Source: Arcicella aurantiaca
Lineage (GTDB): Bacteria > Bacteroidota > Bacteroidia > Cytophagales > Spirosomataceae
NCBI RefSeq assembly: GCF_003148625.1
Contig: NZ_QGGO01000032.1
Coordinates: 1-64,000, forward strand
DNA: 64,000 nt
Direction: 5' to 3'
Shown here: one piece after another, positions 26,253-35,265 of the stretch
How the letters are laid out: every line of letters begins with the position of its first letter
Numbering within the stretch: position 1 is the stretch's first letter
Program-made: the position numbers and the translations under genes
The notes under the pieces: model-generated
Seen by the model: the letters and a program-made list of their open reading frames with translations, nothing else
Database searches by the model: none
What the model was told of the DNA's origin: nothing

Positions 26253-26645
26253 ATGTCTAATCTAAAAAAACATCCTAAAGATTATCATTATCCATTAAAA
26301 CAAGCACAAAAAGACACTGCTCGTTGGCGTGAAACACAAAAAGTTCATGCTTTTGCTATCGACAGACAAGAATTGGTAGATATTATCAACGAAGCACCCG
26401 CAGAAATAGATGTTGTTCGTGTATATTTTGGAATGGATGCTAAGGGTCACGAAAAGATGTTTTTGGTAGCTGCCAAAAAAGAAATAATGAAAACTGAAGA
26501 AGACGAACAAGAAATAGTTATCATTAAAGATTGTATTGACCAAAATGCTGTAACTCAGGAAGATGGTTCAGTTGAATATTATGTATATGACTTTACAAAT
26601 CCATGTCCACCAACTTGTGACGATGAAAGTCCTTTAATGAACTAA
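26253..26645 (+). CDS. conserved-looking hypothetical protein with CPPTC tail
   Basis: A 130-residue soluble acidic protein starting MSNLKKHPKDYHYPLK; an upstream in-frame ATG at 26151 lies next to the promoter box and is rejected. A central segment (IDVVRVYFGMDAKGHEKMFLVA) looks like two beta strands of a compact domain, and the tail ends NPCPPTCDDESPLMN, whose two Cys could bind metal or form a disulfide. No signal peptide. It is followed by a terminator and then a membrane protein and two-component genes on the same strand. I do not recognise the family. Confidence 0.75.
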   Translation: MSNLKKHPKDYHYPLKQAQKDTARWRETQKVHAFAIDRQELVDIINEAPAEIDVVRVYFGMDAKGHEKMFLVAAKKEIMKTEEDEQEIVIIKDCIDQNAVTQEDGSVEYYVYDFTNPCPPTCDDESPLMN

Positions 26646-26659
26646 TAAGTTCAAGCAAT

Positions 26660-26696
26660 ACCGCAAGGTTGTTCTGAACAATACCTTGCGGTTTTT
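26660..26696 (+). terminator. terminator of the CPPTC-tailed protein gene
   Basis: ACCGCAAGGT pairs with ACCTTGCGGT around a 13-base loop that is itself partly self-complementary, followed by five T. It separates the small protein from the membrane-protein/two-component genes. Confidence 0.85.
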
Positions 26697-26717
26697 ACAC
26701 TTTATCACCTAACATTT

Positions 26718-27374
26718 ATGAATATGAATTCTCAAGAAATTGCTACTTTCATCGTAAAAAACGTGTCTTGGTTTGTTCCAATTCCGTTATTAGTTGGCAT
26801 ATTCAGAAGAAAATATTTGGTTAGAGAGTTACTTATTATCTTCTTGTATCTATGCAATGGTGTATTGTTTGAGCTTATTTCAAGGACAATGGCTTATTAC
26901 AAAATACACAATCTGTATTTATTTCATATTTATGTATTGATAGAGTTTTTATTTATTTCATGGTTTTACTATGAGATATTTAAACGTTATATTTCCCCTA
27001 AAATCATTCCGAGCATTTTTATTGTATTTACCATTTTTTCATTGATTGATTCATTCTTTTTACATAATATTTTAACCTTTAATTCTTATGCTAAAACGGT
27101 TGAGTGTTTGATTATTGTAGCTTATACGGCTTTCTATTTATATAAAACATTTGATGAATTTCAAGACCAAGACCCTTCCGACACATCCGTATTTTGGATA
27201 AATGCAGGCTTTCTTTTCTATTTTTCAGGTTGCTTATTTTTATTTACTTTTAGCAACTTTATACTCACCCAAGGCAAACCTATGGGCATGATAACGTGGG
27301 CATTACACGCCTTTTTTATCGTCATTATGTACTCCTTGATTTCTGTGGGTTTATGGAAAAGTACCGCAAAATAG
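26718..27374 (+). CDS. multi-pass membrane protein (unknown family)
   Basis: A 218-residue protein with about six to seven predicted membrane helices (near residues 12-26, 32-49, 58-80, 90-110, 115-136, 150-172 and 186-210). Few charged motifs stand out apart from the loop EFQDQDPSDTSVFWINAG. It precedes, in the same direction with a 98-base gap, a histidine kinase that has no extracytoplasmic sensor domain. It could serve as the sensory input for that kinase. This is inference from order and topology; no known domain is claimed. Confidence 0.75.
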   Translation: MNMNSQEIATFIVKNVSWFVPIPLLVGIFRRKYLVRELLIIFLYLCNGVLFELISRTMAYYKIHNLYLFHIYVLIEFLFISWFYYEIFKRYISPKIIPSIFIVFTIFSLIDSFFLHNILTFNSYAKTVECLIIVAYTAFYLYKTFDEFQDQDPSDTSVFWINAGFLFYFSGCLFLFTFSNFILTQGKPMGMITWALHAFFIVIMYSLISVGLWKSTAK

Positions 27375-27472
27375 ATATAGGATTCTTTTTCTTTGTTAAA
27401 TGATTTTTATCCCCTAATTTCATACTCGAAAAAATTTAACCAGTAATTTCATCACTCACACACATATTTTAA

Positions 27473-28255
27473 ATGCCTTCCCAAACTGACATTTATATTC
27501 TGTTATTTGGCGGAACATTACTAATGTTCTTGCTGGCAGGAATGTTACTATTTTTTGTCACTACTTATCAAAAACGTTTACTGCGTAATAAGGCTGAAGT
27601 TCAGATTATAAAATCAAAACACCAACTCGACCTTTTTCAAAGTAGTATAGATGCTATGGAGGATGAAAGACGGAGAGTTTCAAGAGATTTACACGATGAA
27701 ATTGGAGCGGCTCTTTCTATGCTTCGGCTACAAGTTGGGCAATTGAATTTTACGAAAGAAAATCATTCTGACAATACTGAAAAATTAATAATTGGCAGTA
27801 AACAATTGATTGATAGCACAATTGAAAACGTTCGTCGAATTTCCAATGATATGTTACCACATGGTTTGGAAGAATTTGGTTTGAAATACGCCCTCGAAAT
27901 GCTCTGTGATAAAGTAGAAGAGGCTTCATTATTATCTATAAATCTTGAGATAGAAACTTTAGAACGTTTAGAAAACCGTTTGGAATTAGCCCTTTATAGA
28001 ATATTGCAGGAACTTCTGAACAACACCATCAAGCACGCTGAAGCTACGGAAGTTGATATATTTTTTTCTTCTGAGAATAAATTACTTACGATTACCTATC
28101 GAGATAATGGTAAAGGATTTGATATTGCTTCTTTAACCAAAAGAGGTTTAGGCTTAAAAAATATTGAAAGTAGAGTAAGTATGCTTAATGGCAAAGTTAC
28201 GTATATTACAACCGTTGAAAAAGGCATAGAAGTAAACATAGGTATTTTACTGTAA
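27473..28255 (+). CDS. NarX-type sensor histidine kinase without a sensor domain
   Basis: A 260-residue kinase: one N-terminal membrane helix (about 8-30), a short coiled linker, the HisKA_3 dimerisation region with phospho-acceptor His74 in VSRDLHDEIGAALS, then a HATPase_c domain with the N-box ELLNNTIKHAEA, DNGKGFD and GLGLKNIESRV. It lacks any periplasmic or PAS domain. The downstream NarL-type regulator is its obvious partner, and the upstream membrane protein may supply signal input. Confidence 0.9.
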   Translation: MPSQTDIYILLFGGTLLMFLLAGMLLFFVTTYQKRLLRNKAEVQIIKSKHQLDLFQSSIDAMEDERRRVSRDLHDEIGAALSMLRLQVGQLNFTKENHSDNTEKLIIGSKQLIDSTIENVRRISNDMLPHGLEEFGLKYALEMLCDKVEEASLLSINLEIETLERLENRLELALYRILQELLNNTIKHAEATEVDIFFSSENKLLTITYRDNGKGFDIASLTKRGLGLKNIESRVSMLNGKVTYITTVEKGIEVNIGILL

Positions 28256-28452
28256 TTTTTGATGCTAAATATACTGTTTAATAAGTTATTTCAACTTCCC
28301 GAAAGTTGAGCCAAATTATTAAATTTTACTTCTAATAAGTTATGTCGCAGTCTATAATTAGACACTCCCAAATTTCTACACCATAATTTGAAGTATTCCT
28401 CTCTCCCTAAAGTTGAATTATTAAGAACGAAATCTCTAAATTAAACCGTACT

Positions 28453-29127
28453 ATGAATATGATTACCATCGCTATTGCCGATGACCAAATGCTTTTTAGA
28501 AAAGGAATGGCTGCTATTATCAATGGTTTTGAAAATATGGCTGTTACTTGTGAGGCTGACAATGGCAGAAAACTATTAGGCTTTTTAGAAACTGCCACCC
28601 AAAGACCCGACGCAATTTTAATGGATTTGTCGATGCCTGACCTCAATGGAATCGATACCATGAAAATTATACATGAACAATACCCAGACCAAAAAGTAAT
28701 CATTCTATCAATTCATAATGAGGAAAAATTTGTGGTGCATCTCATAGAATTAGGAGCGAGTGCCTATTTGTTCAAAAATTCTGAACCAGAAGATGTCGAG
28801 AAAGCCATCAGAGGTGTTATCGAAAAAGGATTCTATTTTAGTGAAGATACCCTTAATACATTTCATAAACGGCTTTCAAATAAAAAAACGCACGTATCGG
28901 TTCATGATAATATCCCGATAATTTTGAGTACCCGAGAAGTGGAAGTGCTGAATCTAATTTGTCAAGAATTGACGGCTCAAGAAATTGCCGAAAAATTGTT
29001 TATTAGTGTTAGAACAGTTGATGGGCATCGTAATAATTTATTAGAAAAAACAGGAGCAAGAAACACCGCAGGCTTAGTCATTTTTGCGATTAAAAACAAT
29101 TTGGTTAACCCTACGGTATTGTTGTGA
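28453..29127 (+). CDS. NarL/LuxR-type response regulator
   Basis: A 224-residue regulator. The receiver domain has Asp10-Asp11, phospho-acceptor Asp58 (ILMDLSMPDLNG) and a Lys in LFKNSEPED. The LuxR-type HTH spans about 160-220 (LSTREVEVLNLICQ, then QEIAEKLFISVRTVDGHR). It forms a cognate pair with the kinase gene 197 bases upstream; the intervening space has palindrome-like sequence only. Targets are unknown; the next gene is convergent and belongs to the RiPP locus. Confidence 0.9.
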   Translation: MNMITIAIADDQMLFRKGMAAIINGFENMAVTCEADNGRKLLGFLETATQRPDAILMDLSMPDLNGIDTMKIIHEQYPDQKVIILSIHNEEKFVVHLIELGASAYLFKNSEPEDVEKAIRGVIEKGFYFSEDTLNTFHKRLSNKKTHVSVHDNIPIILSTREVEVLNLICQELTAQEIAEKLFISVRTVDGHRNNLLEKTGARNTAGLVIFAIKNNLVNPTVLL

Positions 29128-29141
29128 GTCGTTAAAAAATA

Positions 29142-29230
29142 TCCGAAAAGTCAATAAGTAGAGAGCAACTTCATCCAAAAAATGTTATTCTCTTTTGACC
29201 TACCATGTAAAGACTTATTGACTTTTCGGA
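29142..29230. repeat. 89-bp element with 18-bp perfect terminal inverted repeats
   Basis: TCCGAAAAGTCAATAAGT at 29142-29159 and its perfect complement at 29213-29230, with 53 bases between. It fills the convergent gap between the response regulator and the HlyD gene. It could be a second MITE-like family or a two-way terminator. No T-run flanks it. Confidence 0.7.
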
Positions 29231-29243
29231 CAGCCTCTGTATA

Positions 29244-29963
29244 TCAAAATAATGTCCCAAATATGCGGCTGGAGATTCTTTTATCATCCAACATAACTTC
29301 TGCTGAACCTTGAAGTAGCGGTTGAATTGGCAATGTTTTACCAACGTTGGTTATTAAACCGTTAGTTAATTTTACGTTAGCCCGATAATAATTATCAATT
29401 GAGACAGGTACCATTTCGGTAATTTCACCTTCTAAAAACCCAAATTCATCTTGCGGATAAGCGTCTAATTTTACTAAAACTCTCTGTCCTTTTTTTACTT
29501 TCCCAGCTCCATGAACTGGCAAACGAAGCTGCACTTCATAATTAGACACTTTGGGTACAACCAACAACATCCAAGCTTTGGGTTTATTCTCCACTCCTTT
29601 TAATAAGTAAGTTCTGCCTGATACCTTTGCTGTGATAGGCGTAATTATATTTGTTTTTTGGTCATTTTCAATCACGAGCGTATCGCCAACAATTACATTT
29701 TGAGCATCTTTTACTTTCGACTCATAGCTAATTTCGGGGTCAGTGGTGTACCACGTAATTTTCTGAGGCTGTTCTCGTGCGTTGATGAGTGCTTTGGCAG
29801 TAAGTGTATCGGGATATTGTATCATTACGGAAGTCATCAGAATGATAGCCAAAGCTATAAAAATGATAGAAACTCCCCATCTGATAACCCAATGAGGTAC
29901 ATAGCCAATGATTTCTTGCATTTCATCGCTACGTTCAGGAATATGTAAGACTGATTCGGGCAT
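29244..29963 (-). CDS. HlyD-like membrane-fusion protein 1
   Basis: A 239-residue periplasmic adaptor: a short cytoplasmic N-terminus, one membrane helix (about 28-48), then a beta-rich domain with DTLVIENDQKTNIITPITAKVSGRTYLL (lipoyl-like half) and GKVKKGQRVLVKLDAYPQDEFGFLEG, a typical HlyD-family strand pattern. No long coiled-coil hairpin, so it is a short version. It pairs with the C39-ABC exporter upstream (30336-32591), the last genes of the RiPP locus. No outer-membrane TolC channel is encoded nearby. Confidence 0.85.
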   Translation of the reverse strand: MPESVLHIPERSDEMQEIIGYVPHWVIRWGVSIIFIALAIILMTSVMIQYPDTLTAKALINAREQPQKITWYTTDPEISYESKVKDAQNVIVGDTLVIENDQKTNIITPITAKVSGRTYLLKGVENKPKAWMLLVVPKVSNYEVQLRLPVHGAGKVKKGQRVLVKLDAYPQDEFGFLEGEITEMVPVSIDNYYRANVKLTNGLITNVGKTLPIQPLLQGSAEVMLDDKRISSRIFGTLF

Positions 29964-29974
29964 GGTTTTTTTTA

Positions 29975-30335
29975 TTTTAGAGAATAGAGGTTAGAGAATA
30001 GTGAATAGAGAATAGTGAATAGAGAATAGTGAATAGTGGTTAGAGGATAGATGATAGTGAATAGAGAATAGTGGTTAGAGGATAGATGATAGTGAATAGA
30101 GAATAGTGGTTAGAGGATAAAATTACTGACCTATAAATATTTAGTATCTGCACTCTATAATCTGCACTCTATAATCTGCACTCTATAATCTGCACTCTAT
30201 AATCTATTCTCTATTCTCTATCATCTATCATCTATTCTCTATCATCTATTCTCTATCATCTATTCTCTATAACCTATTCTCTATCATCTATTCTCTATCA
30301 TCTATCATCTATCATCTATTCTCTATCATCTATCC
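29975..30335. repeat. two-armed simple repeat (GAATAGTG / CACTCTATAATCTG / CTATTCTC)
   Basis: The left arm (about 29985-30118) repeats TAGAGAATAGTGAATAG-type units. The right arm (about 30150-30335) repeats CTGCACTCTATAAT then CTATTCTCTATCAT, largely complementary to the left. The long hairpin or slippage-prone DNA separates the exporter gene from its HlyD gene, with no coding potential. Confidence 0.85.
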
Positions 30336-32591
30336 TCACGCTGCTAATTCTAATTGATTTTTTACTAATTCAAAGTAAAATCCTTTATTGGAAGTCAACT
30401 GTTTATGCGTTCCTACTTCTTTGATTTCACCGTTTTCAAGTACAATAATTTGGTCAGCATTTTTTACGGTGCTGAGGCGATGAGCAATCACTACAACGGT
30501 TCTACCTTTGAAGAATTGGTCGAGATTTTCCATAATTACACGTTCATTATTAGCATCTAATGCACTTGTGGCTTCATCAAAGAATATATATTTAGGATTT
30601 TTATATACTGCACGGGCTATAAAAACTCTTTGACGTTGTCCTCCACTTAGTCCAGCACCTGCATTACCAATTTTTGTTGCAAAACCTAATGGCAATTTCT
30701 TGATATATTCTTGCAAATTAGCCACTCTTACCGCTTCTAAAAGACGATTTTCGTCCATTTTCTGACCATCCACAGCGATATTTCGGGCAATAGTATCTGA
30801 GAAAATATAACCATCTTGCATTACAGTTCCACATTCGTTTCGCCAGCCTTTTGCAGAAATGTCAAGTATATTTGAGTCATTCACAAAAATATCTCCTTCG
30901 GCAAGACCATAGAATTTCAGTAGTAATTTCAGCAATGTTGTTTTGCCAGAACCACTTGTTCCCACAATTGCGGTTACTTTCCCTTCAGGAATCATTATGT
31001 TGAGGTTTTTCAAAATCAATGGCGATTGTGGTCCTCCGTAGCGGAATGATACATTTTTTAGGGTGATGCCCTTGCAATTTCCCTTCAACTGATTGGTATT
31101 ATCTAAAATCCCATTCAGTTTTCCCAAACAATGTTCTTCTTCTAATTCTTCATTGGGTTTATTATGAATTTCGCCGAGGCGTTCTAAACTAATTTTAGCA
31201 TCTTGGATACTTCGCATAAAAGACATTAACTGACTTAATGGCCCATTCATTTGTCCGATGATATACGAAATACTAAGCATTACACCCAATGAGATTTTAT
31301 TATCAATCACCTGTGTAGCAGCCACATACGAAATCAAAATATTTTTAAGTTGGGTAAAAAACGTTGACCCCATTTCTTGATATTGTTCAAGAGCCAGACT
31401 TTTAATATTAATCTTGAAAAGTTTTGCTTGAATACGCTCCCAATCCCATCTACGAGCTTTTTCGCAGTTATTCAGTTTTATTTCCTGCATACCCGTAATG
31501 AGTTCATAGACACTATTTTGGTTTTCACGCATTCGTTGAAAGCGGTTATAATCTAAATCTTTTCGTCGTTTTAGAAAAATGGCAATCCATAAGATAGACA
31601 AAGTGCTACCAACTGCAAATATTCCCAACAATGTGGTACTATAAATACCAAGTACAATTGAAAAAACAAAAAGATTAATGATTGAAAAGAAGGTATTAAG
31701 TGTTGTACCTGTCAAAAATGTTTCGATGCGATGATGGTCTTGGATTCGTTGTGAAATATCTCCAATATTTTTAGTTTCGTAGAAATTGATAGGCAATTTC
31801 ATCAGTTTTACCAAGAAATTAGAAATAATGGTAACACTGACACGGGTACTTATGTGTAGTAAAATCCAGTTTCGAATCATGTCCACTGCTACACCACCAA
31901 GAAATAAAAGTAGTTGCGAAATCAGGATTAGATGTATAAAACTAACATTATGACGATGAATTCCAAAATCTATAAGACTTTGGGTGAGAAATGGGAAAAT
32001 CATACTTAGAATACTCCCAAAAATCATTCCCAGCAAAATCTGAAATAGATATTTTTTATACGGTTTTAGATAATCAAACAAAAAATTGAAGCCTACTTTT
32101 TGGGGAGGACTATCCTCTCCTCTATCCATAAAGTCTGGAGTTGGTTCAAGTAAAAGGGCAATCCCTTTTTTCCCGCCTTCGCCAGTCCAACATTTCATAA
32201 AGGTTTCTGTATCAACAATCACCAAGTCATGTCCGGGGTCTGCTATAATAAATTTTTCTCCTTTGCTCACCCAAGGCAAAAATGACCAAAAACTTTTATG
32301 AATATCATATAATACTACAAAATGTTCTTGATTCCAATGTAAAATGGCAGGCAGAGGGGCTTCTTCAAGTATCTGTCTGATGGAGAGCTTCACTTTTAAT
32401 GTTCTGAAGCCTATCTTCTCGGCAGCTTCACTGATACCAGTCAGGCTAACTCCCGACCGTTGTATATAGGAGTTTGCTCGAAGATAATCAATGGAATAAT
32501 CTTTACCATGATAAGCGGCTACCATTTTTAAGCAAGTAGGGCCACAGTCCATGAAGTCAAGTTGCCTATAATATTTAAACTTGCTTTTCAT
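30336..32591 (-). CDS. C39-peptidase-containing ABC exporter 1
   Basis: A 751-residue bacteriocin-type exporter with three parts. The N-terminal C39 peptidase (about 1-140) has Cys16 (MDCGPTCL), a His in LHWNQEHFVVLY and an Asp in IIADPGHD; it cuts after double-glycine leaders. A six-helix membrane domain follows (about 165-460). The C-terminal ATPase has GTSGSGKTT, LSGGQRQR and IFFDEATSALDAN. It would remove leaders and export peptides to the periplasm. It is about 50-60% alike by eye to exporter 2 at 42104, so each may serve a different precursor type. Confidence 0.93.
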   Translation of the reverse strand: MKSKFKYYRQLDFMDCGPTCLKMVAAYHGKDYSIDYLRANSYIQRSGVSLTGISEAAEKIGFRTLKVKLSIRQILEEAPLPAILHWNQEHFVVLYDIHKSFWSFLPWVSKGEKFIIADPGHDLVIVDTETFMKCWTGEGGKKGIALLLEPTPDFMDRGEDSPPQKVGFNFLFDYLKPYKKYLFQILLGMIFGSILSMIFPFLTQSLIDFGIHRHNVSFIHLILISQLLLFLGGVAVDMIRNWILLHISTRVSVTIISNFLVKLMKLPINFYETKNIGDISQRIQDHHRIETFLTGTTLNTFFSIINLFVFSIVLGIYSTTLLGIFAVGSTLSILWIAIFLKRRKDLDYNRFQRMRENQNSVYELITGMQEIKLNNCEKARRWDWERIQAKLFKINIKSLALEQYQEMGSTFFTQLKNILISYVAATQVIDNKISLGVMLSISYIIGQMNGPLSQLMSFMRSIQDAKISLERLGEIHNKPNEELEEEHCLGKLNGILDNTNQLKGNCKGITLKNVSFRYGGPQSPLILKNLNIMIPEGKVTAIVGTSGSGKTTLLKLLLKFYGLAEGDIFVNDSNILDISAKGWRNECGTVMQDGYIFSDTIARNIAVDGQKMDENRLLEAVRVANLQEYIKKLPLGFATKIGNAGAGLSGGQRQRVFIARAVYKNPKYIFFDEATSALDANNERVIMENLDQFFKGRTVVVIAHRLSTVKNADQIIVLENGEIKEVGTHKQLTSNKGFYFELVKNQLELAA

Positions 32592-32623
32592 ATTTTTAAG
32601 ATTTGTAAGATATTTAAAAAATT

Positions 32624-32797
32624 AGACTTCCTGCGAAAGTGTTTTATGATTGAAAAATGGTATATTTTCGAGTGAAAATAGCGGGAATTTTGAAAGCAAA
32701 GCAGAGAAATGGGGGGATGCCCAATCTTGAAAAATTTTCGCTATTTGTAGCCGAAAAGATGTTGTTTTACGACTTAAAACACTTTCGCAGGAAGTCT
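32624..32797. mobile_element. MITE-like element, copy 2 (174 bp)
   Basis: Same 23-bp ends and nearly the same interior as copy 1 but inverted relative to it, flanked by ATT triplets (32621-32623 and 32798-32800). It lies between the exporter 1 start and the S9 protease stop inside the RiPP locus, so it is transcribed with it and could form a strong RNA hairpin there. Confidence 0.85.
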
Positions 32798-32807
32798 ATT
32801 AAGAAGT

Positions 32808-35255
32808 CTATTTTCCTTCCGACTGAACCTCTTGGGGTTTCATATATTTATTCATCCACTGATTCATCTCCCAAAGCGTATGTAAAATGGATTCTTTAGC
32901 TGTATAACCATGACTTTCAAGTGGTAGTAAAACAAAACGAGTTGTTCCGCCATGCCCTTTGATGGCATTGTAAAGTCGTTCGCTTTGCAAAGGAAATGTT
33001 CCTGCATTATTGTCAGCCTCTCCATGAATTATCAAAAGCGGATTTTTGATTTTGTTGGCTGCATTAAAGGGAGACATCTTTGCATAAATCTCTGGCACTT
33101 CCCACATAGTCCTCTCTTCCGACTGAAAACCAAAAGGGGTCAAGGTACGGTTGTACGCACCACTTCGTGCAATACCAACGGCGAATAAACTGGTATGAGC
33201 CAATAAATTGGCCGTCATAAAAGCCCCATAAGAATGTCCGCCGATGGCAATTCTATTTTTATCAGCAATTCCCTTACTGACTAATTCATTGACCAAAGCT
33301 TCCGCTCCAGATTTCAGTTGTTCAATATAAGTATCATTGGGTTGCTTGTCGCCCTCACCAATAATGGGTAAATCGGGGTCGTCCACAACAGCATATCCTT
33401 GCGTAAGCCAATACATGGGGCCTGTCCATCCAATACGAGTAAACAAATACGGAGAATCTTTTACCTGTCCTACATTATTGGCATTTTTATACTCACGTGG
33501 GTATGCCCAAATGAGCGTAGGTAATGCTCCTTTTTGGGCTGAATATCCTACTGGAAAATAAACCTTTGCTGTCAATTTTACACCATCTGCTCGTTGATAT
33601 TGCAATAGTTCTTTTTTTACGTCTTTCATGTGAGGATAAGGATGACTAAAAAAAGTCAATTGTCGTTCAGATTTTTCATCAAGATTTTTCACAAAATAAT
33701 TAGAAGGCACTGTTGTAGATTCTTTTCGAGTCAGGATAACATTTTTAGTCATATCTAAAACATCAATGGGCATTTCGTAAAATGGTGCTTCCGAACGCCA
33801 AATTTCATTGACAGAGTTATCGATTAAACTTACTTCTCTTACAAATGGTCTTTTTCCTTCAGGTGAAGAACCTTCACCCATGAAAATTATTTTTTTGGTT
33901 TGTTCCTTTACCAATAAAACCTCTCTGCCTGCTTTATTATAAGCAACAATTGGATAACCTGGGTCTTTGTACAAATCTTCGGTATTGATGTCGAAAATAA
34001 CTTTTCCCTTCTGGTTTTCGAGTGATGGATTTATCTTTATCATTCGCTGTGTGCGGTTTTTCCACCAGCCATCCACCAAGATAGCCAGTGTGTCATTTCC
34101 CCAGCTCGACCACCTATAACGCCCTGATAACGAAGCCATTAATTTAGGTTCAACAAACGGTGTTGTTAGTGAAAAAATCTTATCTCGTACTTCTACTTTT
34201 TTATTAGGGTCTCCTTCATCTTGAGCTTCTACGTATATAATGGTTTCGGGGGCATCTGCACGCCATTCTACGCTACGCATACCAGTACGCACTGCGTCAT
34301 TACCAATAGGAACACTCTCAGAAAGCGGTATATCTGCCAATGATTTTATAAATCTTCCTGAAATATCATTTAAATTAATTTCTTTGGGAAAATTACTATA
34401 AGGCACTAAATACGAATAAGGCTTCTTTAAAACGGTATTGATGATATATTTTCCGTTGGGAGAAAGCGAAAAACTCGTTAAGATTTTATTACTCAAAAGC
34501 GTCTGAAGCTCCCCTTTTAAAGATATTTTCACTAAATCAGTTGATAAGTGATAGTCGAAAAGGGATTCATCATAAGCATTTTTCAATAAGTCTTGATACG
34601 TGCGAGCAGGAGCTTTTTTACCTAAATTTTCTTGAATGGTTGGTCCAGTTGGCACTAAATTTTTCTTAGCCAAAATTTGGCGATTTTTTGTAATCGTTTT
34701 TACCAAAAGATAATCACTCGTAGGCGACCATTGAAAAGGCTCGCCCGACAACACATCATTGATATTATCTAACATTTTTTGAGTTGTACCTTTTTCAGCA
34801 TCGGCAATCCAAAGTTCTAACTTTTCATTTTTCACTAAAACAAAAGCGAACATTTTACCATCTGGCGACCACCGTAAATCAGTGAATGAACCTGCTGGAA
34901 AATCTTTCAAAACTCGCTCGTTTAATGATGTCATTTCTTTCATTTTCAACCCAATAAAGGTTGAGACTCTACTTTGTCCATTATTGAGTGGATTTATTCT
35001 AAGACCCGCAATTTTAAGTTCTGGCTGTGCCATTTCCTCGATAGTTGGTAGAGGAGACCGTTCCAAAAACAAAATAAAATCGTTATTCGGTGAAATATTA
35101 ACCGTAGGTGTTAAAGGAGCCATTAGTATATCAGTCATTTCTTTAGGGGGCATTTGATAAGACTGATTATCTTGGGCAAAAAGTGGCTGACCGACAAGTA
35201 TTATTCCTGCCCAAATAGCCCCAAAAAAGATTGACATATTGCGTGATGTTTTCAT
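32808..35255 (-). CDS. secreted S9 family peptidase, glutamyl endopeptidase-like
   Basis: An 815-residue prolyl-oligopeptidase-fold protein starting at the ATG at 35255, which gives a signal sequence (about residues 1-28, ending LFAQ) and avoids overlap with the HlyD gene; a start 8 codons earlier is possible. A beta-propeller comes first, then the catalytic domain with Ser675 (GGHSYGAF), Asp748 (GEADNN) and His782 (ESHGY). The stretch ARSGAYNRTLTPFGFQSE is, from memory, strongly like plant chloroplast glutamyl endopeptidase (S9D). Within a lanthipeptide locus whose cores carry Glu-rich linkers, it may make a second maturation cut after Glu. That role is inferred. Confidence 0.85.
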   Translation of the reverse strand: MKTSRNMSIFFGAIWAGIILVGQPLFAQDNQSYQMPPKEMTDILMAPLTPTVNISPNNDFILFLERSPLPTIEEMAQPELKIAGLRINPLNNGQSRVSTFIGLKMKEMTSLNERVLKDFPAGSFTDLRWSPDGKMFAFVLVKNEKLELWIADAEKGTTQKMLDNINDVLSGEPFQWSPTSDYLLVKTITKNRQILAKKNLVPTGPTIQENLGKKAPARTYQDLLKNAYDESLFDYHLSTDLVKISLKGELQTLLSNKILTSFSLSPNGKYIINTVLKKPYSYLVPYSNFPKEINLNDISGRFIKSLADIPLSESVPIGNDAVRTGMRSVEWRADAPETIIYVEAQDEGDPNKKVEVRDKIFSLTTPFVEPKLMASLSGRYRWSSWGNDTLAILVDGWWKNRTQRMIKINPSLENQKGKVIFDINTEDLYKDPGYPIVAYNKAGREVLLVKEQTKKIIFMGEGSSPEGKRPFVREVSLIDNSVNEIWRSEAPFYEMPIDVLDMTKNVILTRKESTTVPSNYFVKNLDEKSERQLTFFSHPYPHMKDVKKELLQYQRADGVKLTAKVYFPVGYSAQKGALPTLIWAYPREYKNANNVGQVKDSPYLFTRIGWTGPMYWLTQGYAVVDDPDLPIIGEGDKQPNDTYIEQLKSGAEALVNELVSKGIADKNRIAIGGHSYGAFMTANLLAHTSLFAVGIARSGAYNRTLTPFGFQSEERTMWEVPEIYAKMSPFNAANKIKNPLLIIHGEADNNAGTFPLQSERLYNAIKGHGGTTRFVLLPLESHGYTAKESILHTLWEMNQWMNKYMKPQEVQSEGK

Positions 35256-35265
35256 AGCTTTTAGT

